From JAYFQE01 sp034927345 (GTDB taxonomy: Bacteria; Bacillota; Clostridia; Saccharofermentanales; UBA5734), in contig JAYFQE010000015.1 of NCBI GenBank assembly GCA_034927345.1, positions 248,001 through 312,000 of the forward strand: a stretch of DNA of 64,000 nucleotides. The letters are read 5' to 3'. A model generated the notes under the pieces. That model ran no database searches, had not been told where the DNA came from, and was given only the letters and a program-made list of their open reading frames with translations. How positions within the stretch are numbered: position 1 is the first letter of the stretch; the number at the start of each line of letters is the position of its first letter. Below, piece by piece: positions 25,569-34,820 of this stretch. The position numbers and the translations under genes are program-made.

Positions 25569-26368
25569 TCATGCAGGATTAAAGGGATCCACAGCATTAA
25601 TCTCTTTCTCAAGCATCCTGATTTCATCTAATATTTCATCGAAGCTTGGCTTCTGTCCAAAAAGCATGTTCTGCATATGCGCATAATCGGCATGCAGTTT
25701 TTTAACATTATATTCTGGGGGCATCAACCGCATAGTACCGTGTTTCGCAAGTTCATAACATGCCCATGGACAGCGGTAAAACTTGTCCTTGAATCTCACC
25801 ACACGAGCAAGTAGCTCTTCATCGGCAAGAGCATTATCCTTGACAGACGTTTTTGCCATGCGATAAAGATCATAATAATGCCGTGAATACCGGCTGGGGA
25901 ATTCTCTGTCAGCGGCGCGAAAGGCCTCCCTGTGCAGGATCGTCACTTTTTCCCAGAAGGTTCTCTCCGGCAGAACGGTCAGCACATCTGTCGTAGACTG
26001 CTCGAACAGCCGCCCATATTGCTGAGCGGCATAAGGAGTGATACACTGCGCCTGCGCTGGAGTCCACGCCGCAAGCGCTCCAATCTCAAGCCGAATTTCC
26101 TGCAAAATAGCACTGTCTGAAAAACTGCTCGGATAAAAGAATTTCATTGTTTGGCGGTCGGTTTCATCGATGGAGCATTTGATGGGAAGAGCAAGCTCCC
26201 CCGAAAGATCCCGCGTAACTTCCGGTAGGAAAGTATCCCGCAGGAATCCAACATCCAGCAAACCCAAAAGTCCTTTTCAATGATCGCTTCAGTAAGCCCC
26301 ATTTTGCTCGCAGTGTTGCGAAAGAGCGCCTCGCGATCCTTTGGTTCTAACTTTGCAATCCTTCTCAT
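25569..26368 (-). pseudogene. Broken AbiEii-type nucleotidyltransferase toxin
   Basis: Two frames together resemble the AbiEii/AbiGii toxin, a nucleotidyltransferase. The N-terminal frame (26144-26368) reads MRRIAKLEPKDREALFRNTA, then GLTEAIIEKDFWVCWML, and stops following the true homology near 26270. The second frame (25569-26267) contains the middle and C-terminal parts (PERTFWEKVTILHREAF; SRHYYDLYRMA; FDEILDEIRMLEKEINA). Between them the catalytic core, normally a GG(T/S)SLSK motif followed by DxD, is missing, and the frame is shifted. The toxin should therefore be inactive. Its start sits just after the antitoxin stop, with GAGGTAACTC before ATG, as in a normal AbiE pair. Family by recall; the damage is visible directly. 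Confidence 0.82.
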
Positions 26369-26371
26369 GAG

Positions 26372-26983
26372 TTACCTCATTTTACAAATTTGTTTGATTA
26401 TGTCATAAATCCATGCTGTAGCGTATTTTGCTTCTTGCAGCATGGCACTTTTTTCTTGTTTTAAAAGCGTGTTAGCGATAGCGGTCACTGTTATATCCGT
26501 AATTTTATTCTTACCTAATGATTTCAATGCCTGTATGGTGAGCGCTGTTTTATAAGAAATTTTTGAAATCTCCTTATTGGTAGTGTGCTTAAATTTCAAG
26601 GTGATGCTGTCAAATGTATATTCTTTATATGGGCCATCACTGATATATAGCCACATTGCCGGAACCTGGGTAGACAAGCCAAACATATTTAGAGCGGTAT
26701 CACCACTGGGGACGATGGTCCAGCCGTAATTGCGCGCCAAAGCATGAGCTACCTTATCCGGTGACGGCGCAACATATTCTCTCAGAAAATCATTGTATTC
26801 CGGATACTCATATACACCTCGCATGATACGACGGAGAATGCCATCTGCTTCCAAACGTGATAATACTTTGCGAATGGCGACATCACCGGCTATTTCAGAA
26901 AAGTCAGAATTAACATACACTTCCCCTGTATCTGCGGATACAATTGCTTTTTGTACTTGTTCAAGATAATTTGCGCGGCTCAT
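26372..26983 (-). CDS. AbiEi-type (DUF6088) antitoxin, intact
   Basis: A 203-residue protein. The N-terminal winged-helix part (DVAIRKVLSRLEADGILRRIMRGVYEYP) is followed by the AbiEi/DUF6088 body (PSPDKVAHALARNYGWTIVPSGDTALNMFGLSTQVP). In type IV AbiE systems the antitoxin represses its own promoter and blocks the toxin by a mechanism other than direct binding. GAGGTGATGAT precedes the ATG. The adjacent toxin is broken, so this is an orphan antitoxin, retained or in the course of decay. An inverted repeat flanks its predicted promoter at 26993-27024. Confidence 0.85.
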   Translation of the reverse strand: MSRANYLEQVQKAIVSADTGEVYVNSDFSEIAGDVAIRKVLSRLEADGILRRIMRGVYEYPEYNDFLREYVAPSPDKVAHALARNYGWTIVPSGDTALNMFGLSTQVPAMWLYISDGPYKEYTFDSITLKFKHTTNKEISKISYKTALTIQALKSLGKNKITDITVTAIANTLLKQEKSAMLQEAKYATAWIYDIIKQICKMR

Positions 26984-26992
26984 ATCATCACC

Positions 26993-27024
26993 TCGTCACG
27001 AATAATATACATTTATAGTGACGA
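26993..27024. promoter_or_regulatory. Inverted repeat at the AbiEi promoter
   Basis: TCGTCAC (26993-26999) and GTGACGA (27018-27024) form a perfect 7-bp inverted repeat with an 18-base spacer that is AT-rich and contains TATATTAT and TATAAAT on the minus strand. It lies 10 bases before the antitoxin ATG. AbiEi proteins are known to bind inverted repeats in their promoter, so this is a good candidate operator. Confidence 0.55.
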
Positions 27025-27090
27025 ATTTACAAGCGCTTATTGAAAATCTCAGGAGCATTCAAAGGTTACTATCTCTGTTAAGGCTCCTTT

Positions 27091-27510
27091 CTAAACCAGC
27101 GAATTTCGGAAAACTATATGCGAGTATAGAGAAGCGCCCAATTTGATCCACAACCTCTCAATTTCAATCAATAAATCAGAATTTGAAATATCTTTTACGT
27201 AACCTGTTTCTAACAAGTTGGCCGATTTCAGCGCCTTATCCCAAGATCCAAATCGATCAAGAATTGTGCTTCCATCATATTTTCCGTATTTTTTATACTG
27301 TCCGGTTGTAACCGTTAGTAATGATAACTGTTTTGCGACTCGAATAATATCGTCAAGAAGTTGCTGATTACTTGAATAGAAATTTTCTGGATTCCTGGCT
27401 GCTGCAGTCATTTGGTACGAATATACTTTAAGCCCCGCTCGCTCTAATGCTGCCGTCCATGAACCGAAACGTCTCTGAATCGTATTTGAACCATATTTGC
27501 CAAGCCTTCG
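27091..27510 (-). pseudogene. Remnant of a protein with HNH/homing-endonuclease-associated repeats
   Basis: A minus-strand frame from about 27510 down to a stop at 27091. It contains two copies of the repeat seen in homing-endonuclease-associated proteins: GKYGSNTIQRRFGSWTAALE with ERAGL, and KKYGKYDGSTILDRFGSWDK with ALKSANL. A stop codon lies directly upstream of the first copy and no nuclease domain is present on either side. A start within the frame (27411) would leave only one repeat. I read it as a truncated leftover next to the damaged AbiE pair; a short functional DNA-binding protein cannot be ruled out. Confidence 0.65.
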
Positions 27511-27612
27511 ATATCACAATATAGTTATATATAAGCATAATTATTAGAGAATGTCAAATTTAACAATTGTTCCATGGTGAAAAAATTCATTCTACGCGCT
27601 TATAATGATATT

Positions 27613-27650
27613 GAAAACAAACCGTGTACAACCAATCATGCTGTACACGG
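27613..27650 (-). terminator. Intrinsic terminator after the ADP-ribosylglycohydrolase gene
   Basis: On the minus strand, CCGTGTACA, an 11-base loop and TGTACACGG (27650-27622), followed by TTTGTTTTC. It is about 125 bases after the stop at 27775. The rest of 27511-27774 is AT-rich and I see no gene in it. Confidence 0.65.
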
Positions 27651-27774
27651 TCCGTTCCTTTACCAATCTTAACTGGTAGATGCTTTTATTTGTGATTTAT
27701 AAATATTACTTTCTTATTAGTATTGACTTAATTATCACCAAGTTGATTGAATTGGTCGAGAACGTAAGCGACGA

Positions 27775-29151
27775 TTAGATGACAATTGCCATCTGATCCA
27801 GAGTAATCTCCACCAGATCGTCGATCCGGACTTTACCGACATCAATGATCGAAGTGTCTAAAAGGCCGCCCAGAGGTTCTGTCCAGGGCTTCGGAATCGC
27901 CTTTGCTCCGATCATCATCCCCACAATGGAGCCGACCGTCGCGCCATTGCAGTCCGTATCGAAGCCGGCGCCGACTGCCAGACAAATCGAGCGGCTAAAA
28001 TCCAGACCGCCGTACAGAAGTGCGACAACCACAATCATAGCGTTCGAGATCGTGTGGCACCAGTCATGGGCATTCTTCTCGTTATAACGCTCATGAATGC
28101 GAGCCAGGCACGCTTCGGCGTCAAGTCCGTCCTGGCGCCAGACAAGAACCTGACGCAACGCTTCGGAGAGTCTCGATCGACGCGGAATCTCTGCCAAGCC
28201 GGCCTCGATGATGGCAGGAATATTTTCCGGCCGCGCTTGGTGGACCGCAGCCGCAGCCAGCATGGCCGCTATAAGCAGCTCGCCATAGATGCCGTTTTTC
28301 GTATGCGAGACCGAGGCATCGCGCCAGGCCATTTCTGCTGCCCTTTGCGGATTGCCCGGATTGATATAACCGAAATAGTCGGCGCGAATCTGAGCGCCGA
28401 TCCATTCCCGGTAAGGATTTTGAAAGCTCGCTGAATCCGGCGGCATCATGCCGGCGATAAAATTGCGGAAAGCGACTCGTTCAGCTGTGCAGTATGCCGT
28501 TTTCGGCTGACTGTCCAGCCAGGTGTTCATGACATCATCCGGCGTGAAATCGCGCCCGTATCTTTTGACCAGGCGAAGGGCCGCCATGACCGTGTAATTC
28601 GTATCGTCGTCGACCGGCGCGCAATGATCGATATTCTCGATCCAGCAGCGCTTCGGATCGCCGCCCAGTTCGCGCAATAAATCTTCATTCCGCGAAATAT
28701 AGCGCTTCAGGGGATAATTGCCGGTGCCTTCCAATAAACGGCGCAATTCAGGCATATGCCAGCCTTCAACCGGTTTCCCCAGCAAACATCCGGCGATGCG
28801 GCCCAGCCACGCGCCGGCAATGCGGTCCCGCCAATTCGTGTCCGGCAGCAACCGGGGCATGACCGGTCGCGAAACCGGCCGGGCTGACTGGATTCCTGCC
28901 AGATCAGAGGGTTCATGATAGGGATAATCCGCTTGCGCCGGACATTGATGCAGCTGCCGGCCGATCAGGTCGGCCAGCTCTTCCTGGAAAATACCTGACG
29001 GCACGGCGGCAGCAGCTCTGACCAAGTCTTCCAGGCGGGCTACATCCAAACCTTCTTCATGACATTGTCGATATTCCAACAGTAAACTGCGGCCATATAC
29101 TTCCCATTCAGGCATCTTTTCCGGACGGCTTTTTATTGGATCGATAATCAT
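27775..29151 (-). CDS. ADP-ribosylglycohydrolase family protein
   Basis: About 458 residues. The ATG at 29151 follows GGGAGGTACCTGC; a longer frame exists upstream but lacks support. The first ~100 residues are an extension with no recognised domain (a ~60-residue helical part and a Pro/Arg linker). The family domain then starts at RIAGAWLGRIAGCLLGKPVE. Metal-binding motifs are present: VDDDTNYTVMAALRLV and the C-terminal GFDTDCNGATVGSIVG. Family members remove ADP-ribose from proteins or small molecules, or act on related glycosides. It is divergent from an AraC regulator at the edge of a glycan-utilisation locus, so a metabolic nucleoside- or glycoside-hydrolase role is plausible. The substrate is not readable. 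Confidence 0.9.
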   Translation of the reverse strand: MIIDPIKSRPEKMPEWEVYGRSLLLEYRQCHEEGLDVARLEDLVRAAAAVPSGIFQEELADLIGRQLHQCPAQADYPYHEPSDLAGIQSARPVSRPVMPRLLPDTNWRDRIAGAWLGRIAGCLLGKPVEGWHMPELRRLLEGTGNYPLKRYISRNEDLLRELGGDPKRCWIENIDHCAPVDDDTNYTVMAALRLVKRYGRDFTPDDVMNTWLDSQPKTAYCTAERVAFRNFIAGMMPPDSASFQNPYREWIGAQIRADYFGYINPGNPQRAAEMAWRDASVSHTKNGIYGELLIAAMLAAAAVHQARPENIPAIIEAGLAEIPRRSRLSEALRQVLVWRQDGLDAEACLARIHERYNEKNAHDWCHTISNAMIVVVALLYGGLDFSRSICLAVGAGFDTDCNGATVGSIVGMMIGAKAIPKPWTEPLGGLLDTSIIDVGKVRIDDLVEITLDQMAIVI

Positions 29152-29297
29152 GCAGGTACCTCCCAAATTTACTTGTTAACTCATCATTTCCACTCCGCTG
29201 AGCGGCGATCAACAGCCAAAGCGCCTATGGGTAATTGGCGTTATTTCCAGTATAATGTCATTATCTGCACAACACTATGCAAATGGAGCCGATAACC

Positions 29298-30236
29298 ATG
29301 CAAAATACGCCGCCTAAAATACTGGATACAGCCAAATATCTGCCGATCCTTCTGGACAGGCATTTTCCCGTGCATGATCCATATCTGGAGCATCTGCATG
29401 AACCCGACCCGGAACCCGGACAAGTCCTGCATTACCATGATACGCTGGAACTTGGCTTATGCCGGGAGGGCAGCGGCCTTTTCATCATTCAACACCAAAC
29501 ATTGCCGTTTGGCCCCGGAGACCTATCCGTCATTATTCCCGGGGTGCCGCATATCGCCCGCAGCAATCGGCAGGATATCAGCCGCTGGCATTTCATCGAC
29601 ATTGATGTCAATCAACTTTTTATGCTGGAGAATCCTGATATCCGCCTGATCGAACAGCAAGCCTTCATCCTGCGCTTTACCCGCCCGGCCGGCTTCAGCG
29701 GCATCATCAGCCGCAGCCGGCAGTCGCCAAGAATGGCCGGCCTCGTCATGCAGCTGATCCAGGAATTGAAAGACCGTGACGCCTATGCTTTGCCAGCTGT
29801 TCGCGCGATTATTTCGCTGCTGTTTGTCGAAATAGTCCGATATGCCGATCGCATCCAATATAACATGCCGATCAACAGGCCGGATCAAAAAACTGTAGCT
29901 GAAATCATGCCGGCCATTCTCTATATTTCCCGGCATTATGACCAGGAGCTGACGATTCCTGATCTGGCCGGCCGTTGCCGGATGAGCGTCAGCGCGTTCC
30001 GACGCCGCTTCCATCAGGTCTTCGCCCTGTCGCCGGCAGACTATCTTTACCAGGTCCGCATCCGTATGGCAAAAACGCTGCTCCGGCAGAACCAACTGAG
30101 TATCACGGAGATTGCCGGCCAGGTCGGTTATCCGACGCTCTCGTCTTTCAACCGGCATTTCCGGAAATATGTCGATCAGTCGCCGACTGAATATCAGCGT
30201 GCGCAGATTGCCTTATTCGGACAGGATATCCGGTAA
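29298..30236 (+). CDS. AraC-family transcriptional regulator
   Basis: About 312 residues. The ATG at 29298 has GGAG nine bases before it; an ATG at 29277 is possible but has no ribosome binding site. The N-terminal part is a cupin-type ligand domain (LHYHDTLELGLCREGSGLFII; LPFGPGDLSVIIPGVPH). The C-terminal ~100 residues carry two helix-turn-helix motifs (LTIPDLAGRCRMSVSAFRRRF; LSITEIAGQVGYPTLSSFNRHF). A TATAAT lies at 29251-29256. It is divergent from the ADP-ribosylglycohydrolase gene and overlaps the 3' end of the convergent GH2 gene by 24 bases. It probably controls one or both neighbours in response to a sugar. Confidence 0.92.
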   Translation: MQNTPPKILDTAKYLPILLDRHFPVHDPYLEHLHEPDPEPGQVLHYHDTLELGLCREGSGLFIIQHQTLPFGPGDLSVIIPGVPHIARSNRQDISRWHFIDIDVNQLFMLENPDIRLIEQQAFILRFTRPAGFSGIISRSRQSPRMAGLVMQLIQELKDRDAYALPAVRAIISLLFVEIVRYADRIQYNMPINRPDQKTVAEIMPAILYISRHYDQELTIPDLAGRCRMSVSAFRRRFHQVFALSPADYLYQVRIRMAKTLLRQNQLSITEIAGQVGYPTLSSFNRHFRKYVDQSPTEYQRAQIALFGQDIR

Positions 30237-32525
30237 ATAGAAAGTCGGCGGCAAAGCCGCGATCATCGGCAGCCAGCGGCGGAAATCCTGCAGTTTGAAG
30301 GGCGCCCGCCCGGCCAGGTAATGATTGGTCTTGATTTGTCCGTCGAATCGCCATTCCAGGATATAGAGCTCCTGAACGGAAGGATTGGCTTTCAATTCCG
30401 CCAGATCGGCCCGCCCGTTAGCCGTCAGGCTAAAGGAACCCTCGGCCGCCGTTTGTCCGTTGTCCGCCCGGTAGACCCGATACTGTCCGGCAACCGGCCG
30501 CATCGTATCGTTGACCGCGACAATCGGATAGGCCCAGCTCCGATATTCGCCGATCATCAGCTGAACATCCTGCTGGCTGCGCATGATGATCGAATAGGCC
30601 AGCTTGGGCGTGAAATAATAATCGACGACCGCGTCGGAGATTTGCGGCCAGCCGTCCAGAACATTCCACCAGATCAAACCGGATTTCCGGCCTTTTTGCA
30701 TCCGAAACTGCTCAATGAAAAATTTCTTCGCTTCAGCCTGGGAAATCTGCGAAGCCAGGACGAAATCTTCGAGCTTTTCCGGCGCCGCGCCAAAGAGGAT
30801 GGCCGCTTGTTTGGCCATGAGCTCGTTGCGGTTATAACCTCTGCGGTATAAGGGCTTTTCACTATTGTGGACCAGCCACTGCCGGCTGCCGGCATTCGGC
30901 CACAGTTCGTCCGGCGAGATGAACCGCTGCAGCGATTTTTTCTCGGGGCAGCCATGATAGCCGATTTCACTGGCAAACAAAGCCTGGTTCAGCCGATAGA
31001 AATCGCCTTTAAAATCATCGCGCGGCCCCCACAGATGCTGTTCGGGCCCCTGGGCGTCGCAGTCGTAATCCTCGGGCATATAAGGTGATGAGGGGAGATA
31101 GAACCGCATCGGGTCATGCGCGGCGATGACGCGGGGCAGAACTTCCCGCGTCGTCCGGCTGTAGCGGGCGATGCCTTTGGGGAATTGCTGATAAACGCAG
31201 GCGTCGATTTCGTTATCGCCGGCCCATAATAAAAGGCAGCAATGATTACGCAACCGTTTGATAATAAAGGTCGCTTCTTGTTCGATCGCCCGGGCGAAAG
31301 CATCGTCGGACGGCTGCCCCGAACAGGCCATAGCGAAATCCTGCCAGACCAGAAGGCCTTTTTCATCGCAGAGATCATAGAAACGATCGGATTCATAAAC
31401 ATTGCCGCCCCAGCAGCGCAAAGCGTTGCAGCCGCAGCCGCAGACCAGGTCTATGGCCCGGTCGACCCGGCTTAGGTCGAGACTGTGTAAAGCGGATAAG
31501 GGTACCCAGTTGCTGCCGCGGATAAAAATCGGCTCGTTATTGACCAACACGGTAAAGCGCTGCTTTTGCGTCAATTCAAAACAAGCGTCGACGGTGGCGG
31601 TCCTGATGCCGAATCGGAAACTCCGCCGATCACATAGCCGGTCGCCCTGCCACAAGGAAACCTCGACCTGATATAAGTAAGGTTCGCCATAGCCGCGCGG
31701 CCACCAAAGCATCGGCCGATCAACCCGGATATTCATATGGTTGCTGATGAAATGGGTTTCCTGTTCTGCTGAAAAAGTGCTGCCGCCGCAGCGCCCTTCA
31801 AGCGTGATCCGGTAGATGGGCAGTCGCGGGCAGCTGCTTTCAAAGGTATAGGAGAAGCTCAGGTCAGCCTGGCCCGGCTGTATATTCCGGGTGCAAAGAT
31901 AAAGGTCCTTCAGCCGTTCTGCATCGTGATACTGGATTTCGACATCGCGCCAGAGCCCCGCCGACAGCAGCCGGGGCATGATGTCCCAGCCGAAGCTGTG
32001 CGGCGGCATGCGCAGCCGGGTAATTTCATCACTTTGTTCGGAACCGTGGAAGGCGGCGGGATAATCGTACCGGCGGGCCTCATTCATGGCCGAACGGATA
32101 AAGACGGCCAGCGTATTCTCCTGGTCCCAAAGCAGCGAAGCCGTCAGGTCAAATTCGTGGGCGATCAGCATGTTGTCCGTCTCGCCCAGACAGACGCCGT
32201 TCAGGTAAACGGCGGCAAAAGTGTTGACGCCATGCAGAACCAGAACCGGCCGCCGGCCTTTTTGTTCCGGATCAGGGCGGAAAGTCCGCTCAAACAGCCA
32301 GTTATTGTATTCGTACTGTTCGTACAGGAGCACATTTTCGCCGAGAAACGGATCCGGTTCCAATCCGGCGGCCATCAGGTCCAGCTCGACGTTGCCCGGC
32401 ACCGACGCCGCGATATGGCGGTAGCCGGCTTCGGCCGCCACGCCGCCACTGCTGTACCGCCGGCCGTCGTCCTCGCCGTAATAAAGTTCCCAGCGGCCGT
32501 TCAATGTTTCACGCGTATCCATCAT
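30213..32525 (-). CDS. Glycoside hydrolase family 2, beta-mannosidase-like
   Basis: A 770-residue enzyme without a signal peptide, so cytosolic. The order of domains is that of GH2: a jelly-roll sugar-binding domain (LNGRWELYYGED; ASVPGNVELDLMAAGL), an immunoglobulin-like domain, and a TIM barrel. The acid/base Glu is in LLWAGDNEID (~436) and the nucleophile Glu is in FASEIGYHG (~516). VPGNVELDL and WPRGYGEPYLYQV are typical for beta-mannosidases as opposed to beta-galactosidases. GGAGGATTGA precedes the ATG. It is 53 bases downstream of the GH35 gene and is the last gene of the transporter-hydrolase operon. Probable role: trimming imported mannose- or similar beta-linked oligosaccharides. 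Substrate specificity is by family resemblance. Confidence 0.9.
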   Translation of the reverse strand: MMDTRETLNGRWELYYGEDDGRRYSSGGVAAEAGYRHIAASVPGNVELDLMAAGLEPDPFLGENVLLYEQYEYNNWLFERTFRPDPEQKGRRPVLVLHGVNTFAAVYLNGVCLGETDNMLIAHEFDLTASLLWDQENTLAVFIRSAMNEARRYDYPAAFHGSEQSDEITRLRMPPHSFGWDIMPRLLSAGLWRDVEIQYHDAERLKDLYLCTRNIQPGQADLSFSYTFESSCPRLPIYRITLEGRCGGSTFSAEQETHFISNHMNIRVDRPMLWWPRGYGEPYLYQVEVSLWQGDRLCDRRSFRFGIRTATVDACFELTQKQRFTVLVNNEPIFIRGSNWVPLSALHSLDLSRVDRAIDLVCGCGCNALRCWGGNVYESDRFYDLCDEKGLLVWQDFAMACSGQPSDDAFARAIEQEATFIIKRLRNHCCLLLWAGDNEIDACVYQQFPKGIARYSRTTREVLPRVIAAHDPMRFYLPSSPYMPEDYDCDAQGPEQHLWGPRDDFKGDFYRLNQALFASEIGYHGCPEKKSLQRFISPDELWPNAGSRQWLVHNSEKPLYRRGYNRNELMAKQAAILFGAAPEKLEDFVLASQISQAEAKKFFIEQFRMQKGRKSGLIWWNVLDGWPQISDAVVDYYFTPKLAYSIIMRSQQDVQLMIGEYRSWAYPIVAVNDTMRPVAGQYRVYRADNGQTAAEGSFSLTANGRADLAELKANPSVQELYILEWRFDGQIKTNHYLAGRAPFKLQDFRRWLPMIAALPPTFYLPDILSE

Positions 32526-32578
32526 TCAATCCTCCTCGAAGAAGGCTATTGTTAATTGAATTAATAATATAGCGCGGT

Positions 32579-34708
32579 TCAAATCTTGTCAATCGTCAGA
32601 ACCGTCAGCGGAGCGATATTGATTTCCCGGATTTCCGGCGTCTTGTCTCCGTTCTGCAGGCAGATGCCGGCTGTCATCGGCGCGGTAAACAGATTCAAGA
32701 TAAACAGCATCCTGTTTTGGCCGTCGCCGCGCAGGAAAGTCCACAAATTCGGATTATCACAAGCGACAACCGGCGTCTGGCAACCCAGTTGACTCAAGAG
32801 ATAACGGATCATCGCCGCGTGCTGCGTCTTGGCATGCATCCATTCCAGGCCAAGCCAGATGACGCTGCCGGCGCCATAATCTTTCTGCCAGGCGGCAACG
32901 GCGCCGGTGTTTTCCTCAACGGCCAGGATTCGGGCTTCAGGCGGTTGTTCCGTACAGCGCCAGAGCGAAACGTTCGGCGGAATATTGGCGATGTCCTGCA
33001 TCATAACCCGCGGATTATCGGCCGGCGCGCGCCTGGCGGCCGCTCCTCCGAGAAAATCCTGCAGGATAGTGCAGCGGTTGAACTGTTCATCATATTCCGG
33101 AATGCCCGGCGCTAAAAGCAATTTGCCGCCCTGCCGGACAAAAGCAACCAGGTTCTCCTGAATCCGGCGGCTCATGCAGGCCGATGTCGCCACGAAGAGC
33201 GGCTTGCCACAGCAGGATGCGGCTAACGGGCTATCCGGCAGATCGACGAAATCAGGCGAGAAAGAAGCGCATAAACCGGAGATCAGCATGCCTTTCTGTG
33301 ATAGTTTCCACGCCTGCCGGTTGTCGATGCCGGCTTCGGCGGCAGAAGGATAAGCATTGCTTCTGGCCTGCTCCCAGTCCAGGCCGATATAGAAGTCGGC
33401 GATATGGTGCGCGGCGGCCAGCCAGGCGTTTTGTTTCAAAAAGAGACCCAGTTCTTTCTGGACGGCATAGGAAGGGCGGATGTGGCCGTCTTTATCGATC
33501 GAGGCGCTATAATCATAACTGTCGCCGTCGGCGCCGATTTTACGCGGATTTTGACCGCCGGTGAAAATGTAATAATTCAAACCCTTCATGCCGAGCGCCA
33601 GGTTGGTCCAATAACAGCATTTCAGATCCTCCGCGGTTATAGGCGGCCATTCTGAAGCGCTGCCTCCGGGCAGTTCAAAAACCGTAGCCGGGAAACCCAT
33701 CAGCCGCAGCATCTCATAAGACCTGAAAACGCCGGCCGCGTATTGGGGGGTCGGATTGTTTTGCGCCCAGTCCATATTGAGATTGTAGTAATGATCGGAG
33801 CCCAGAATGAAATCCGGCTTCAGTTGAGCGGCTGTTTCCCGGAAATAAGCGTTCATCGACGGCGATCCGGAGTTATGGACCTTGATGCCGTCCAGGCCGT
33901 GTCCGGCCATCCAGCTGGTCAGGATCCCGGCATATTCAGCGGTACAGGTAAAATAGAAATCCTGATAATCTTTAACGCGGCGCCGGTCTGCCGGAACCGA
34001 CGGTTCGCCCTGATAAGGCATGACTTCGGCAAATGATGTATAGGACGTGCCATAGGCTTGATTAAGCTGTCGGAGGTCCTGATATTTCTTTTTTAGAAAA
34101 CAGGGATAACGGCCGGATTCACAACCAAATCCCATGGTTTCCGGATTATAGTCCAAACTGCCGAACCACTCGTGAATGCCCATCAATTCATTGTCGAATT
34201 GAACCATAGCGATACAGCCGCCGCGTGAAAGCATATATGGAGCGAGAATCGGGCAGACCACATCGAACCAGCGGCGAGCTTTCTCCAAAAAAACAGGATG
34301 CAAATAGGAAACAGATGATTTGCGGAATGCCCGGCCTTGGATGTCGCGGGCCAGAATTTCCGGATAATGCTCGCAAAGCCAGCCGGGCAGGCCGTCATAT
34401 TTGATTTCCGAATATTGGTAGGGACCCGGCCGGCAAAGGACATAGAGTTTCTTTTCCTGGCATAAACGCAGAAAAGCTTCCAGATCAAGCTCGGGAGCGC
34501 CGCCAAATTGGAAGAGCCCTTCTTCCGGTTCGTGCAAAATCCAGGGAATGTAGGTTGCGACGCAATTGCCGCCGGCCTCGATGAAAAGATCCAGCCTCCG
34601 GCTCCAGTCTTCTTGCGGAACGCGGAAATAGTGGAATTCACCGGATACGAGAAATCCCGGTAAATGGTTAAAAAGATAGGAATCATGATTCCAAGCCAAA
34701 GAATTCAT
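32579..34708 (-). CDS. Glycoside hydrolase family 35-like beta-galactosidase
   Basis: About 709 residues from the ATG at 34708, with AGGAGG eight bases earlier. The N-terminal TIM barrel has GFLVSGEFHYFRVP, the GNCVATYIPWILHEP motif, CRPGPYQYSEI, the acid/base Glu in MVQFDNELMG (~174), and the likely nucleophile in TVFELPGGSAS (~340). These are GH35 hallmarks, though VQFDNE also occurs in GH42, so the exact family needs a profile. A trimerisation-like middle domain (GKLLLAPGIPEYDEQ) and a C-terminal beta domain follow. No signal peptide; it acts inside the cell. It lies 113 bases downstream of the binding lipoprotein gene and upstream of the GH2 gene, so it probably acts on sugars imported by this ABC system. 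Confidence 0.86.
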   Translation of the reverse strand: MNSLAWNHDSYLFNHLPGFLVSGEFHYFRVPQEDWSRRLDLFIEAGGNCVATYIPWILHEPEEGLFQFGGAPELDLEAFLRLCQEKKLYVLCRPGPYQYSEIKYDGLPGWLCEHYPEILARDIQGRAFRKSSVSYLHPVFLEKARRWFDVVCPILAPYMLSRGGCIAMVQFDNELMGIHEWFGSLDYNPETMGFGCESGRYPCFLKKKYQDLRQLNQAYGTSYTSFAEVMPYQGEPSVPADRRRVKDYQDFYFTCTAEYAGILTSWMAGHGLDGIKVHNSGSPSMNAYFRETAAQLKPDFILGSDHYYNLNMDWAQNNPTPQYAAGVFRSYEMLRLMGFPATVFELPGGSASEWPPITAEDLKCCYWTNLALGMKGLNYYIFTGGQNPRKIGADGDSYDYSASIDKDGHIRPSYAVQKELGLFLKQNAWLAAAHHIADFYIGLDWEQARSNAYPSAAEAGIDNRQAWKLSQKGMLISGLCASFSPDFVDLPDSPLAASCCGKPLFVATSACMSRRIQENLVAFVRQGGKLLLAPGIPEYDEQFNRCTILQDFLGGAAARRAPADNPRVMMQDIANIPPNVSLWRCTEQPPEARILAVEENTGAVAAWQKDYGAGSVIWLGLEWMHAKTQHAAMIRYLLSQLGCQTPVVACDNPNLWTFLRGDGQNRMLFILNLFTAPMTAGICLQNGDKTPEIREINIAPLTVLTIDKI

Positions 34709-34820
34709 CAACAATGCCTCCTGCCGGCTAAACGAGCCAAATTCAAAATAGCTCCCCGCCATTTATAAAAACAACAGGGAGCCATTTCATCATAACCGAA
34801 TAATCTGGAAAAGTCGTCTG

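Noticed and set aside
27613..27650. The inverted repeat considered as an insertion-sequence end.
   Set aside because: There is a single copy, no transposase and no target duplication; a U-rich tail on the minus strand makes a terminator the better reading.
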